From CAYWYR01 sp964462685 (GTDB lineage: Bacteria > Bacteroidota > Ignavibacteria > Kapaibacteriales > UBA2268): 40,252 bases of DNA. The position numbers were made by a program, and so were the translations under genes. The DNA lies in contig CAYWYR010000024.1 in NCBI GenBank assembly GCA_964462685.1, forward strand, positions 1 through 40,252, read 5' to 3'. The notes under the pieces were generated by a model, which worked only from the letters and a program-made list of their open reading frames with translations, was not told the origin of the DNA and did no database searches. Numbering within the stretch: position 1 is the first letter of the stretch; each line of letters starts with the position of its first letter. This document shows positions 1 to 8,727 of the stretch, in pieces.

Positions 1-136
1 CTGAGCGAAGCGAAGAATCTCAAATGCCAAAGACTAGGGCAGCCCAAAGAACCTCCCTCGCTTTACAATGGTCGTGATCGGAATCACTCCCGTAAAGCGG
101 TCCCTCCAAAGGGACAATTGAATTATTGTCCGGCAC
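1..136 (+). repeat. Intergenic repeat module A, partial copy
   Basis: The first 136 bases match the right-hand part of a dispersed module found again near 1430-1570, 15625-15780 (reverse strand) and 36720-36860. Its landmarks are GAGCGAAGCGAAGAATCTC, then CCTCCCTCGCTTTAC, then CCCGTAAAGCGGTCCCTCC and GGACAATTGAA. The copies differ by a few substitutions each. The copy is cut off by the window start. No gene is present; the reading frames through it translate to a low-complexity CHSERSEESQ-type peptide that recurs wherever the module does. Confidence 0.85.
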
Positions 137-456
137 TTCCCCCGTCATTGAGAATTCGCTAAAGATATTATAAATGTGCTCCCTTGAGGGAGCTGTCACG
201 CAGTGGCTGAGGGTGACAAGTCTGTCAAAAGGAGACATTGAGCAGGGTTGTGCCTTCGACAAGCTCAGCCACCGAGAGATTCCCCCGTCATTGAGAATTC
301 GCTAAAGATATTATAAATGTGCTCCCTTGAGGGAGCTGTCACGCAGTGGCTGAGGGTGACAAGTCTGTCAAAAGGAGACATTGAGCAGGGTTGTGCCTTC
401 GACAAGCTCAGCCACCGAGAGATTCCCCCGTCATTGAGAATTCGCTAAAGATATTA
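137..456. repeat. 143-bp tandem repeat, 2.2 copies (module B)
   Basis: Unit 1 is 137-279, unit 2 is 280-422, and a third copy breaks off at 456. The two full units look identical base for base. Each contains a short-loop dyad GCTCCCTTGAGGGAGC and a second dyad with GTCAC/GTGAC arms, and ends in the motif GACAAGCTCAGCCACCGAGAG. Diverged single copies occur near 36900-37050 and 38585-38740. The 457-554 stretch that follows is AT-rich leader for the next gene. Confidence 0.9.
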
Positions 457-483
457 GTTATTTCATAAAGGTTTTTTAACTTA

Positions 484-515
484 TTTGGTAAATTATAATG
501 ATCGACTTATATTGA
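484..515 (+). promoter_or_regulatory. Candidate Bacteroidota-type promoter for the 555 gene
   Basis: TTTG (484-487) and TATATTGA (508-515) are separated by 20 bases, close to the Bacteroidota pattern TTG-N17-23-TAnnTTTG. The leader would be about 30 nt. The -7 element is imperfect. A sigma70-like TATAAT at 494-499 is an alternative. Confidence 0.35.
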
Positions 516-554
516 TCATGTTAACCAATTCAATACTAAACAAAGGTTTAATCA

Positions 555-1214
555 ATGAAGAATCTGTTTTTTGCAGTTCTATTGATCGTATGTGGCTATG
601 GAATATCTGAAGCTTCTAATAAATTCTATATCGGCTTAGGGTATCCTGTAGTTGTAGATGACGAACTTACCAACCCGGATACTGAGTTTGATACAGAGAC
701 AAGAATCCCTATCGCTTTGGAACTCGCTTATTACTTCGAGGTAAATGAAATGATCGCCGTAGGACCCGTTGTTTCTCAGAGATTCAGCATTTTCACCTAC
801 GAGGAAAGCCAGAGTATAGGCCCGGTTTCAGTTGATATCAGTGGCGGAGTTTTAGGTAGCCATACCCTGATCGGTGCTTCAGGCGTTATCTATCCGTTTT
901 CGGAAGGTATCGGACAAGGGTTTTTCGGGCGTGCCGATATAGGTGCGGGGCTTGCGAACTATTTTGATATCAGCTCTGATGATATTGACGAAGAAGACAT
1001 TGAGGGTTCTGCGGTGTCTGAATTTTCGGCTGTAGGCTTGGGACTTAATCTAGGCATAGGTTATGGAATACCTATGGGTGAGAACAATGCATTTGATGTA
1101 TCACTTGTATACTCAATGTTCCCTATCTCTATAGAAGAAGAAATTGTTGGCCAAACGGTTGAAGTCTCTGATGGTGCAAGCTATCTATCACTTATGATTG
1201 GCTTTAAGTTTTAA
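555..1214 (+). CDS. Secreted outer-membrane beta-barrel protein, unknown role
   Basis: 219 residues. The N-terminus is a typical Sec signal peptide (two-residue charged start, hydrophobic stretch to about residue 18, cleavage near SEA-SN). The rest alternates polar and hydrophobic residues with many glycines and aromatics, as in small OmpW/OmpA-like barrels of 8-10 strands. The last strand ends in SLMIGFKF, and a C-terminal phenylalanine is the usual signal for outer-membrane insertion by BamA. No enzyme motif is visible. It stands alone: a repeat island and a candidate promoter lie upstream, and a strong terminator follows 24 bases after the stop. A barrel at 35862-36575 has the same overall style but no clear sequence match. 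Specific function is not recognisable. Confidence 0.75.
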   Translation: MKNLFFAVLLIVCGYGISEASNKFYIGLGYPVVVDDELTNPDTEFDTETRIPIALELAYYFEVNEMIAVGPVVSQRFSIFTYEESQSIGPVSVDISGGVLGSHTLIGASGVIYPFSEGIGQGFFGRADIGAGLANYFDISSDDIDEEDIEGSAVSEFSAVGLGLNLGIGYGIPMGENNAFDVSLVYSMFPISIEEEIVGQTVEVSDGASYLSLMIGFKF

Positions 1215-1237
1215 AAAATTAAATATATAGTAATATT

Positions 1238-1268
1238 AAAAAGGGAGGCAAAAAGCCTCCTTTTTTTA
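1238..1268 (+). terminator. Rho-independent terminator of the barrel gene
   Basis: GGAGGC (1244-1249), loop AAAAA, GCCTCC (1255-1260), followed by a run of seven T. The stem is extended by flanking A/T pairs. Confidence 0.9.
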
Positions 1269-1289
1269 TTTTGCATCTAAAAAATAAGA

Positions 1290-1640
1290 CATGGGAACCC
1301 GTTTAGACGACCAGCTCCCTCAAGTGGAAGGACTTGAAGAATTTCTCGACAGGCTCGAAATGACATATCCCGTCATTCCGAGGGGCGCAGGCCCGAGGAA
1401 TCCAGTGCTTACGCCAAAGCCCTGTCATTCTGAGCGAAGCGAAGAATCTCAAATGCCAAAGACTCGGGCAATCCAAAGAACCTCCCTCGCTTTACTATTG
1501 GTCATGATTGGAATCACTCCCGTAAAGCGGTCCCTCCAAAGTGATAATTGAAATATTGGCCTGCACTCCACCCGAAATTCCGAGCTCCGAATCACTATCG
1601 GAATGACGGGCTGTGTTATACTCTGTTAGTCATAGTAAGG
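1290..1640 (+). repeat. Repeat island 2: module D plus full module A
   Basis: This gap before the vWA gene holds a short module with GTGGAAGGACTTGAAGAAT (about 1324-1342, seen again near 23617-23635). It continues into a full-length module A (about 1369-1570) with CGTCATTCCGAG, GAGGAATCCAGTGCTT, GAGCGAAGCGAAGAATCTC and CGTAAAGCGGTCCCTCC. The open frame across it (1291-1551) is a translated repeat, not a gene. 1641-1720 is unremarkable leader. Confidence 0.8.
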
Positions 1641-1720
1641 ATCAAAGAAAAATCTACCCGTAATTATCATTATATCCTACACCACTTAAACCCTGAGGCT
1701 TACTATTCGTTATCCAAGTC

Positions 1721-3241
1721 ATGACTGATCATAATCAAGAACGACAACTATCTATCTGCGAGAGCAATGGGTTTACAAAAAAAACGGGCATTACAGCATG
1801 CCAATTGGTTTTTGCCTTACTTCTTATCATTACCCTCGCTGTATATGGCTGCATGAACCCTCGAGTAACGGATCCTTTTGCTATGCAACAGATGGCTTCC
1901 CCGGGGGATAGCCTGAGTAAAGATATGCCAGTATATTTGAGCGGCACCTTACCGATTGACTCGCTCGATCCCGATATCGCTATTTATGATGTGTTTCGCA
2001 TAAATATAAAGGATTATGCGGATAAATCTGATAAGCCAGATTCTATACAGCTATATGCAAGGGTTTTTGATTCGCTCGGAAATTTTATTACGAATATGGC
2101 ATACCCTTATAAAAAATTCCCCGAAGCGGTTTATTTTTCATACATGGAAGAGCAGCTCGGTAAGCATTATAGAAAGAGAACCGAGGAAGTACCAGAATAT
2201 CATATTAGAGAATTCGGGGCTGGAGATTCAATTGCTTATAGCTTATCGCTTACCGTTGATTACAGTGGCTCTATGGAGCTTATCAAAGAAACCATAGCAG
2301 AGGGTGCAGAGCTTATGGCAGGTATGAAATTCCCTTACGACAGGTTTTCTTTGGCTACCTTTAATCGAGAATATGACCTTAAAGTACCTATGATGACCGA
2401 TAAGGACAGTATCATAAACCTGTTCCGATCTGTAAAGGACAGAAATTTCGGGCTTTTTTCTGCGGTGAATGATGCGGTCTCAAATTCTATTGATCAATTA
2501 GTGCAGACACCTGATTCCACACCAAGGGTACTGGTTATCTTTACCGATGGCGATGATAATTATTCTTACAGAGATATCGGCCCTATAATCGAAAGAGCAA
2601 TCGAAGAGAATATTAATATTTTCTCGATAGCATTCGGATATTCAGATGATGAAAACCTTAGATATATGGCCGAATATACTGGCGGCAAGTTCTATAAAGC
2701 AAGAAGCAAAGAAGAGCTGCTTGCCATTTTTCGTGATATATATATGAGTTTGAGATATTATTATCTGATTACTTATGTGCCGCCTACTTACTGGGGTTAT
2801 CATAAAGTGAGAACAGACTTATCGCTCGAAGGTAGGCGAAAGCCACTAAAAGGGTATGCGGAATATGATACCAGCGAACTCTTCCCATGGTCTGATCTAT
2901 CGGAGATATTTGAACGTCCAATAAATTTCGAGTTTGATCAGGCAGCTCTTAAACCTGAGTCGCAGCCGATAATAAATGAGATAATAGATGCTATGCTTTC
3001 CCGCCCTACCCTACGGCTGGAAGTACAAGGCCATACCGATAATCTGGGTTCTAATGAATACAACCAAAAACTATCTGAAGAGCGGGCGGCAGTAGTTCGG
3101 GCAGCTATTATGGCTGGCGGTATTGAAGCTAATAGGCTACGTTCCCGAGGTTTCGGGGCTAGCGAGCCAGTTGCTACAAATGACACTGAAGAAGGCAGGG
3201 CAAGAAACAGACGTACCCAGTTTGAGGTGATAGGTAAATAA
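1721..3241 (+). CDS. Lipoprotein with von Willebrand A and OmpA domains
   Basis: 506 residues. An unusually long n-region (1-21) leads into a hydrophobic segment (22-42) and a lipobox ending in Cys44 (AVYGC), so the mature protein is probably anchored to a membrane. A vWA domain spans about 173-355, with an intact MIDAS start DYSGS (Asp180, Ser182, Ser184) and FTDGDDN at 274-280. An OmpA-like peptidoglycan-binding domain occupies 400-504, with GHTD at 437-440 and the conserved ARNRR at 494-498. vWA domains bind protein ligands through a metal ion; the OmpA domain grips the cell wall. A role in tethering an envelope complex is inferred. It is a single-gene unit pointing towards the futA-like gene. 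If the first ATG is wrong, few in-frame starts exist before the signal. Confidence 0.85.
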   Translation: MTDHNQERQLSICESNGFTKKTGITACQLVFALLLIITLAVYGCMNPRVTDPFAMQQMASPGDSLSKDMPVYLSGTLPIDSLDPDIAIYDVFRINIKDYADKSDKPDSIQLYARVFDSLGNFITNMAYPYKKFPEAVYFSYMEEQLGKHYRKRTEEVPEYHIREFGAGDSIAYSLSLTVDYSGSMELIKETIAEGAELMAGMKFPYDRFSLATFNREYDLKVPMMTDKDSIINLFRSVKDRNFGLFSAVNDAVSNSIDQLVQTPDSTPRVLVIFTDGDDNYSYRDIGPIIERAIEENINIFSIAFGYSDDENLRYMAEYTGGKFYKARSKEELLAIFRDIYMSLRYYYLITYVPPTYWGYHKVRTDLSLEGRRKPLKGYAEYDTSELFPWSDLSEIFERPINFEFDQAALKPESQPIINEIIDAMLSRPTLRLEVQGHTDNLGSNEYNQKLSEERAAVVRAAIMAGGIEANRLRSRGFGASEPVATNDTEEGRARNRRTQFEVIGK

Positions 3242-3331
3242 TTTTCTTAATGAAATATTAAGCTATAGTTTTTTTAACTGTTTTTTATACAATTGAGCTC
3301 ACTAAATTAAACTATATTTTTCTGGTTCAAT

Positions 3332-3355
3332 AAAAAAGGGCTTAATAAGCCCTTT
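3332..3355 (-). terminator. Terminator between convergent genes
   Basis: GGGCTT (3338-3343), loop ATA region, AAGCCC (3347-3352). Read on the minus strand it is followed by six T, so it mainly serves the futA-like gene, and it may also stop the plus-strand gene. Confidence 0.8.
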
Positions 3356-3384
3356 CAGTAAGTATCATTATTTATGTTTTTAGT

Positions 3385-4446
3385 TTACTTCCAGCCAACC
3401 TGATCAAATATCATAACGGCTTGTTTATTATAATAGCCGAGTGAATCAAGCGGCGTGTCATCCGGCTCGAAATCACCCCAGGTAGCTATCTCTTTGTTCA
3501 TGATAGCATTAGGATTAGCTGGATACTCAAAATTCTGTTCACTATAAATATTCTGTGCTGTACCAGATGTGAGATACTCAATTAGCCTCATCGCGTTTTC
3601 AGGGTTCGGTGAATTCTTGAGTACACCAATCCCACTTACATTTATGTGAACGCCGCCACCAGGGACTTCTGGGAACGCTAAAGCGACCTTCTCTGCTACT
3701 TCCCTATCAGCTGGATCTTCCGATGCACCTAATAATCCGTAATAATATGTATTTACGATGGCAACCGACGCTTCACCAGAAGCAACTTTTCTAATTTGAT
3801 CCCTGTCATTTCCGGCAGGATCGGCAACCATATTCTCGACTATACCTTCTGCCCACTGTTTTGCATACTCTTCTCCTTTAGATGAGATGATAGCTGAAAG
3901 AAGCGATTGGTTATAAACGTTATCGCTACTACGAACCGCTATTTCACCTTTGAAGCGTGGTTTGGTAAGGTCTTCCCAAGTAGCTATTTCTTCAGGTTCT
4001 ACTTTTTCGGGGTCGTATGCTACTACTCTGGCACGTTTTGTAAGGGCAACCCACGAGTTTTCAGCACCAACCAGGCCCTCGCCTATATTATCTTGTATAG
4101 TTGCCAATGCTAAAGTATCAAAAAGTCCGGCTTCATAAGCCCTGTAAAGTCTCGCAGCGTCAACAGTTATCAGAACATCCGCATCGGTGGAGGCACTCGC
4201 CATCTGCAGTTTGGCGATAAGTTTATCGGCATCATCCGATATTACATTTACTTTAATGCCAGTTTCTTCCTCAAAAGCTTCATAAAGCATTTTATCTACA
4301 TCGTAACTTCTGTGTGAGTAAACGTTGACTACCTGAGTAGAGTCAACAGAATCCATATCCTCGGCTGTATCGCTTTCGCCACAACCGACAAGAAGAAAAG
4401 TGGCAAGTGAAAAAACGAAGAAGTAATATTTTATGTTCTGTGTCAT
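3385..4446 (-). CDS. Iron(III)-binding ABC transporter lipoprotein, FutA/IdiA type
   Basis: 353 residues, normal for the family. The signal peptide ends in a lipobox with Cys22 (LLVGC), so the protein is a lipid-anchored solute-binding protein. The FutA/FbpA hallmark near the mature start, NVYSHRSYDVD (41-51), carries the Tyr/His/Arg cluster that coordinates ferric iron. The tyrosine trio NTYYYG (232-237) supplies the other ligands. The family delivers Fe(III) to an FbpB/FbpC-type permease and ATPase, and neither is present here. It lies 55 bases after the GT9 gene on the same strand and may be co-transcribed with it, although the functions are unrelated. A terminator follows. Substrate assignment rests on family motifs; another metal is less likely. 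Confidence 0.9.
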   Translation of the reverse strand: MTQNIKYYFFVFSLATFLLVGCGESDTAEDMDSVDSTQVVNVYSHRSYDVDKMLYEAFEEETGIKVNVISDDADKLIAKLQMASASTDADVLITVDAARLYRAYEAGLFDTLALATIQDNIGEGLVGAENSWVALTKRARVVAYDPEKVEPEEIATWEDLTKPRFKGEIAVRSSDNVYNQSLLSAIISSKGEEYAKQWAEGIVENMVADPAGNDRDQIRKVASGEASVAIVNTYYYGLLGASEDPADREVAEKVALAFPEVPGGGVHINVSGIGVLKNSPNPENAMRLIEYLTSGTAQNIYSEQNFEYPANPNAIMNKEIATWGDFEPDDTPLDSLGYYNKQAVMIFDQVGWK

Positions 4447-4501
4447 ATAGAATCTCGGAAATTGGTTTGTGATTAACTACAAAATCGAAAAAACAAAGGA
4501 A

Positions 4502-5515
4502 CTATTTTTGTTTTTTCAATAATTTGTGTCCTTCCTGTTGCCAAGCCGCAATAGCCTCTTCTGACGTGATACTACGAACCCCTTCATCTCCCTGTTTAGA
4601 CCATAGTATTATTTTGCTGGAGGATAAAGGATAGAAGGATTTGGTCTGGCTTTCATACCAGCTAAAAAGTCCGAATACGGGTACATCAAAAGCTGCTGCA
4701 ACATGTACAACTGCCGTATCCGGTGAAATCAGTAATTTAGCTCGGGATATCAGGGCGATAATATCGGTAAAACTATTGACTCCAAAATCATACACACGCT
4801 GGTTGCTTTCTAACTCTTTAATTAGCTTAGCCGCCATTCCGGATTCAGATGGAGCATAGATAAGCAGCAAAGGATAATCAATCTCAACATTCTGGAAAAA
4901 AGACTTCCAAAACTCAATGCTAGCATATCTTTTCTCACTACTGGCCGAAATATTGAATGCGATATAATTCTTTATACTATTACCATGTAAAAAATCTTCT
5001 GTTCTTGATTTTTCAATATCGCCAACAGTCAATTCCGGTATATATCCAGTTTTATCAATACTATCGGTTAGGAAAAGTGTTGATACGGCGTTCATCATTT
5101 TGGCGGAATGATGGCTTTTTCTCTGAGTGTGTCCGCTATGGTTATCAAGCGGCTCAAGAAATTCATCAAATCCATCATGATTATCACGGTAACCGATCTT
5201 TTTTTCTGCTCTGACTAAATTTGATATAATCCTGGATTCAGAAGAGCGGTGATCTTTCGGGTCCAGGAAGATATCATATTTCTTGGAGATCAGTTTTAAT
5301 ATGAAAGGAAATAACTTATGCGGTCTTTTATCCAGAACACAGATATTGCCAGCATAAGGTTCATTAGCCAGTAACTTATAATTATTGGCCCCGCATATCA
5401 GATCTATTCTGCCATCTACCGCTATAGTTGATAGTTTTTTGAGCATTGGCGTGGAAAGTACCAGATCGCCGAACCTTCCGAGTAATAAAACAGCTATTTT
5501 ATATTTTCTTGCCAA
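4502..5515 (-). CDS. Glycosyltransferase family 9 (heptosyltransferase-like)
   Basis: 337 residues, the usual GT9 length. The N-terminal Rossmann half opens with the family signature GRFGDLVLSTPMLKKL (13-28), in which the GD pair lines the acceptor site. The C-terminal nucleotide-sugar half carries SPDTAVVHVAAAF (264-276), the conserved DT..H motif that binds the ADP-sugar, followed by the PVFGLFS strand. GT9 enzymes add heptose or related sugars to the inner core of lipopolysaccharide at the cytoplasmic face. Donor and acceptor cannot be read from the sequence. No other LPS gene is adjacent. It is transcribed divergently from the scramblase-like gene, across an intergenic space rich in inverted repeats. 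Confidence 0.9.
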   Translation of the reverse strand: MARKYKIAVLLLGRFGDLVLSTPMLKKLSTIAVDGRIDLICGANNYKLLANEPYAGNICVLDKRPHKLFPFILKLISKKYDIFLDPKDHRSSESRIISNLVRAEKKIGYRDNHDGFDEFLEPLDNHSGHTQRKSHHSAKMMNAVSTLFLTDSIDKTGYIPELTVGDIEKSRTEDFLHGNSIKNYIAFNISASSEKRYASIEFWKSFFQNVEIDYPLLLIYAPSESGMAAKLIKELESNQRVYDFGVNSFTDIIALISRAKLLISPDTAVVHVAAAFDVPVFGLFSWYESQTKSFYPLSSSKIILWSKQGDEGVRSITSEEAIAAWQQEGHKLLKKQK

Positions 5516-5530
5516 ACTATATTATTCAGA

Positions 5531-5606
5531 TTAGTTTAATATAAACTAAATTTATATCTTATCAGTTAGAAACTGAAGCCGTTTCTTTCATATTAATGAT
5601 AAGATA
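5531..5606. promoter_or_regulatory. Nested inverted repeats in a divergent promoter region
   Basis: TTAGTTTA (5531-5538) and TAAACTAA (5542-5549) form one dyad. TATCTTATCA (5555-5564) and TGATAAGATA (5597-5606) form a second, longer-range dyad. CAGTT/AACTG (5563-5567 and 5571-5575) lies inside it. They sit between the divergent GT9 and scramblase-like genes, where operators would be expected. No known regulator site is recognised. Confidence 0.4.
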
Positions 5607-5629
5607 AATTCAAAAAAAGGTAGGGAAGC

Positions 5630-6235
5630 ATGTCTCTTGATATACTTAGCAATATAAATGGTTTTCAGATAAAACAATCACGCCAATGGCTGGAATCTTT
5701 CACTGGTTTTGAATCCGCTAACTCCTACGCGATAACAGATGAAGTTGGGAACAATATATTGGCTGCTAAGGAAGAAGGTACAGGATTTATTTCTCGCTGG
5801 GTGCTGAAGAACAAAAGACCTTTTACTATCAATATATATGAACCTAACGGTACAAAACTACTGGAATTCAAGAGGAGTTTCGCCTTTATAAGGCATAATC
5901 TGGAAGTTGTAGCTGAAGGCAGCAAGTCGCTCGGCAGGATAAACTGGAGCTTTTCCGTTATCAGGAAAAAACTCGTGATAATCGATGCTTCTGGGAATAT
6001 GAAGTATAAAATGCAGACCTCACCACTAAGCCCTTGGACATTTACTATCAAGAACCAATATGATCAGAAAGTTGGTACTATGGCCAAAAAGTGGTCCGGC
6101 TTAGGTCTGGAAATGTTCACCACTAGTGATAATTTCGGGCTTGTACTTGATGTAGAGCTACCGGTTGAAGATAAGGCATTACTTTTAGGCGCTGTGATAC
6201 TTGGGGACTTTATCCATTTTGAGGATAAGGATTAG
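5630..6235 (+). CDS. Phospholipid scramblase-related (LURP-one/Tubby-like) protein
   Basis: 201 residues. The pattern ANSYAITDEVGNNILAAKEE (30-49), then RPFTINIYEPNGTKLLEFKR, is typical of the scramblase/LURP-one-related family, a 12-stranded Tubby-like barrel around a central helix. The C-terminal hydrophobic stretch (about 181-195, KALLLGAVILGDFI) matches the buried helix of that fold. Bacterial members are uncharacterised; the name comes from eukaryotic scramblases and does not prove lipid flipping. There is no signal peptide, so it is probably cytoplasmic or membrane-peripheral. The start is supported by a purine-rich AGGGAAGC just upstream. It lies 53 bases before fhs with no terminator between them, so co-transcription is possible. 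Confidence 0.75.
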   Translation: MSLDILSNINGFQIKQSRQWLESFTGFESANSYAITDEVGNNILAAKEEGTGFISRWVLKNKRPFTINIYEPNGTKLLEFKRSFAFIRHNLEVVAEGSKSLGRINWSFSVIRKKLVIIDASGNMKYKMQTSPLSPWTFTIKNQYDQKVGTMAKKWSGLGLEMFTTSDNFGLVLDVELPVEDKALLLGAVILGDFIHFEDKD

Positions 6236-6288
6236 TAGCTTTGTACGTCCCAAAAATAATACTACAATCTTTATCCAAACTGTAAAAT

Positions 6289-7959
6289 ATGAAGCCTGAT
6301 ATTGAAATCGCTAAAGATGCGGATATCAAACCTATCTCCGATATAGCTCATAAGCTGGGAATACAAGATAAAGCCCTAGAACACTACGGCCACCATAAAG
6401 CTAAGATCAATATTGATTTACTACCAGATACAGCCCACGGGAAACTTATCTTAGTTACAGCAATTACACCTACCCCCGCAGGGGAAGGCAAAACCACAGT
6501 ATCTATTGGGCTTACAGACGGTTTGAACGCAATCGGCAAGAAATCTATAGCTGTTCTCAGGGAGCCGTCACTCGGGCCTGTTTTCGGGATAAAAGGCGGA
6601 GCAGCGGGTGGCGGCTATTCTCAGGTAATACCGATGGAAGATATCAATCTCCATTTTACAGGGGATTTTGCCGCGATAGAGGCCTCAAACAATTTGCTTT
6701 CAGCACTTATCGATAATAATATACAGTCAAATAAGGCTGATAGAAGAATTGATCCGCGCACCGTTACTTGGAAAAGAGTGCTCGATATGAATGATAGAGC
6801 CCTTAGGAATATTATTGTAGGGCTTGGCGGTAGAACAGGAGGTATAGCAAGAGAGTCGGGATTCTATATCACAGCCGCTTCCGAGGTTATGGCTATACTT
6901 TGCCTTGCCAATGGTTTTAGTGATCTAAAAGAAAGGCTGGCTAGCATCTATGTGGGCGATGACTATGATGGGGAACCTGTTTACGCACGAGATTTGAAAG
7001 CTGAAAACGCTATGGCCCTTCTTCTCAAAGATGCCATAAAACCAAACCTCGTTCAGACTCTGGAAGGCAACCCCGCGATACTTCACGGTGGTCCTTTTGC
7101 GAATATAGCCCAGGGTACCAATTCCGCCATTGCTACCAAGACTGGTATTAAGCTGGCTGACTATGTAGTAACCGAGGCTGGATTCGGTGCTGATCTAGGT
7201 GCTGAAAAGTTCCTGAATATCAAATGCCGTTCGGCGAAACTCAATCCAGCAGCAATTGTTGTTGTTGCTACAGTAAGAGCACTGAAAATGCACGGCGGCC
7301 GAAAGCTTGACGAACTAAAGAAAGAAGATACAGAGGCTCTGAAAAGCGGCCTTCCAAATCTGGAAAAGCATATTGAGAATATGCGTTCATTCGGCAAGGA
7401 AGTAGTTGTGGCAATCAACACTTTCCCGGATGATACCGAAGCCGAACACGATATCATCAAAGAATTCTGCAAGGACAAGGGTGTGGGTTGTGCCGTTTGT
7501 AAAGGTTTCGCCGAGGGCGGTGAAGGAATGCGGCAGCTGGCCGAGCAGGTAGTAATGGCTTGCGATTCCGATAAAGCGGAAGCCGATCTTCAACACACCT
7601 ACCAGCTTATATCTGCACCAGAAGACAAAATCCGTACAATCGCCCAAAAGATATACGGAGCCAAGGATATCGAACTCCAGCCGAAAGCTAAAAAAGACTT
7701 AGCTAAGATAAAAGCTCTAGGAGCTCAAGATCTGCCAATCTGTATGGCCAAAACTCAGTATTCTTTTTCCGACGACCCTAAGAAACTGGGAAGGCCAGAT
7801 GATTTCGTTATCGGTATCAGAGAGATTGAAGTTGCAACAGGTGCGGGTTTTATAATACCGATTACAGGCATGATGCTGAGAATGCCCGGGCTACCTTCCA
7901 AACCGGCTGCAGAGGGTATGCATATCAACGGGGAAGGCAATATATCAGGACTCAGCTAA
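6289..7959 (+). CDS. fhs: Formate--tetrahydrofolate ligase
   Basis: 556 residues, the normal length. This enzyme makes 10-formyl-THF from formate, THF and ATP, feeding purine synthesis and formyl-Met-tRNA, or running in reverse in one-carbon metabolism. The ATP-binding loop TPAGEGKT (62-69) and the strongly conserved REPSLGPVFGIKGGAAGGGY (91-110) are intact. The later blocks are also intact: FTGDFAAIEASNN, TEAGFGADLGAEKF and the C-terminal MPGLPSKPAAE stretch near the end. It is followed after 39 bases by the superoxide dismutase gene, with a terminator only after that gene, so the two are probably one transcript. No THF riboswitch is recognisable in the short leader. Confidence 0.98.
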   Translation: MKPDIEIAKDADIKPISDIAHKLGIQDKALEHYGHHKAKINIDLLPDTAHGKLILVTAITPTPAGEGKTTVSIGLTDGLNAIGKKSIAVLREPSLGPVFGIKGGAAGGGYSQVIPMEDINLHFTGDFAAIEASNNLLSALIDNNIQSNKADRRIDPRTVTWKRVLDMNDRALRNIIVGLGGRTGGIARESGFYITAASEVMAILCLANGFSDLKERLASIYVGDDYDGEPVYARDLKAENAMALLLKDAIKPNLVQTLEGNPAILHGGPFANIAQGTNSAIATKTGIKLADYVVTEAGFGADLGAEKFLNIKCRSAKLNPAAIVVVATVRALKMHGGRKLDELKKEDTEALKSGLPNLEKHIENMRSFGKEVVVAINTFPDDTEAEHDIIKEFCKDKGVGCAVCKGFAEGGEGMRQLAEQVVMACDSDKAEADLQHTYQLISAPEDKIRTIAQKIYGAKDIELQPKAKKDLAKIKALGAQDLPICMAKTQYSFSDDPKKLGRPDDFVIGIREIEVATGAGFIIPITGMMLRMPGLPSKPAAEGMHINGEGNISGLS

Positions 7960-7998
7960 AAAGAATTATCAATCAATCAATAAAGACATATCAATATT

Positions 7999-8706
7999 AT
8001 GGATAAAAGACAATTTATAACAGCAGGTATGGCAATGGGTGCGGCGAGCCTTATCACAGCCAATACAGCACAGGCAGGCATACTAAAATCAGATACCGCT
8101 TATGGCAAGGACGGTAAATACTCCCTGCCGAAACTGCCTTACTCCTACGATGCTTTGGAGCCGTATATCGATCGCCAGACAATGGAACTGCATCATGACA
8201 AGCACCACGCGGGATATGTACGCGGGCTCAACAAAGCAGTCGAGATGATCGAAAAAGCCGCAAAAGAAGAGGATTTTTCCATTATCAAACACTGGGAAAG
8301 AGAAGCTGCCTTTAATGGTGCCGGACACTTCCTACATACGATCTTTTGGAATAATATGGGGCCTCGCCAAGGCCGCCGCAGTGCCAGGCTGGAAAATCTT
8401 ATCAAGAACTCATTTGGCAGCTATGACCGTTTCGTTGATCTGTTTGTTAACTCTACCGCCGCAGTTGAGGGTTCAGGCTGGGGGATACTGGCTTATGAAC
8501 CAGTAGCGAAAAAGCTTATAGTTCTGCAAGCCGAAAAGCACCAGAACCTATCGCCATGGGTAACAGTACCGATATTGGTGGTTGATGTGTGGGAGCATGC
8601 CTACTACCTAAAATATCAGAACAAGCGAAAAGACTATATAAAAGCATTTATGAACGTTATCAATTGGGATGATGTCAGTAAACGGCTTGATGCCGCAATG
8701 ATGTAA
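7999..8706 (+). CDS. sodA: Exported Fe/Mn superoxide dismutase
   Basis: 235 residues, about 35 longer than cytoplasmic SODs because of an N-terminal export signal (1-26, ending in TAQA). The start MDKRQFITAG resembles a Tat motif but has Lys-Arg instead of Arg-Arg. The catalytic domain is complete. Metal ligands are His65 (in ELHHDKHH), His113 (in GHFLHTIFW), Asp196 and His200 (in DVWEHAYYL). Gly109 and the Gln182 position (EKHQN) resemble the manganese type more than the iron type, but metal choice cannot be settled from sequence. It removes superoxide, here probably outside the cytoplasm. It shares an operon with fhs and ends at a clear terminator. Confidence 0.93.
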   Translation: MDKRQFITAGMAMGAASLITANTAQAGILKSDTAYGKDGKYSLPKLPYSYDALEPYIDRQTMELHHDKHHAGYVRGLNKAVEMIEKAAKEEDFSIIKHWEREAAFNGAGHFLHTIFWNNMGPRQGRRSARLENLIKNSFGSYDRFVDLFVNSTAAVEGSGWGILAYEPVAKKLIVLQAEKHQNLSPWVTVPILVVDVWEHAYYLKYQNKRKDYIKAFMNVINWDDVSKRLDAAMM

Positions 8707-8727
8707 AAGATATAATCACTTTGTTTC

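Noticed and set aside
137..456. Tandem repeat as a possible CRISPR array
   Set aside because: Units of 143 bases are contiguous with no unique spacers, and no cas genes are present.
1291..1551. 86-codon open frame containing a CHSERSEESQ peptide
   Set aside because: It is a translation of repeat module A. The same peptide appears at 15637-15855 (minus) and 36572-36838, always with the repeat, and lacks gene-like context.
6236..6288. THF riboswitch upstream of fhs
   Set aside because: The leader is only 53 bases and shows no suitable paired structure.
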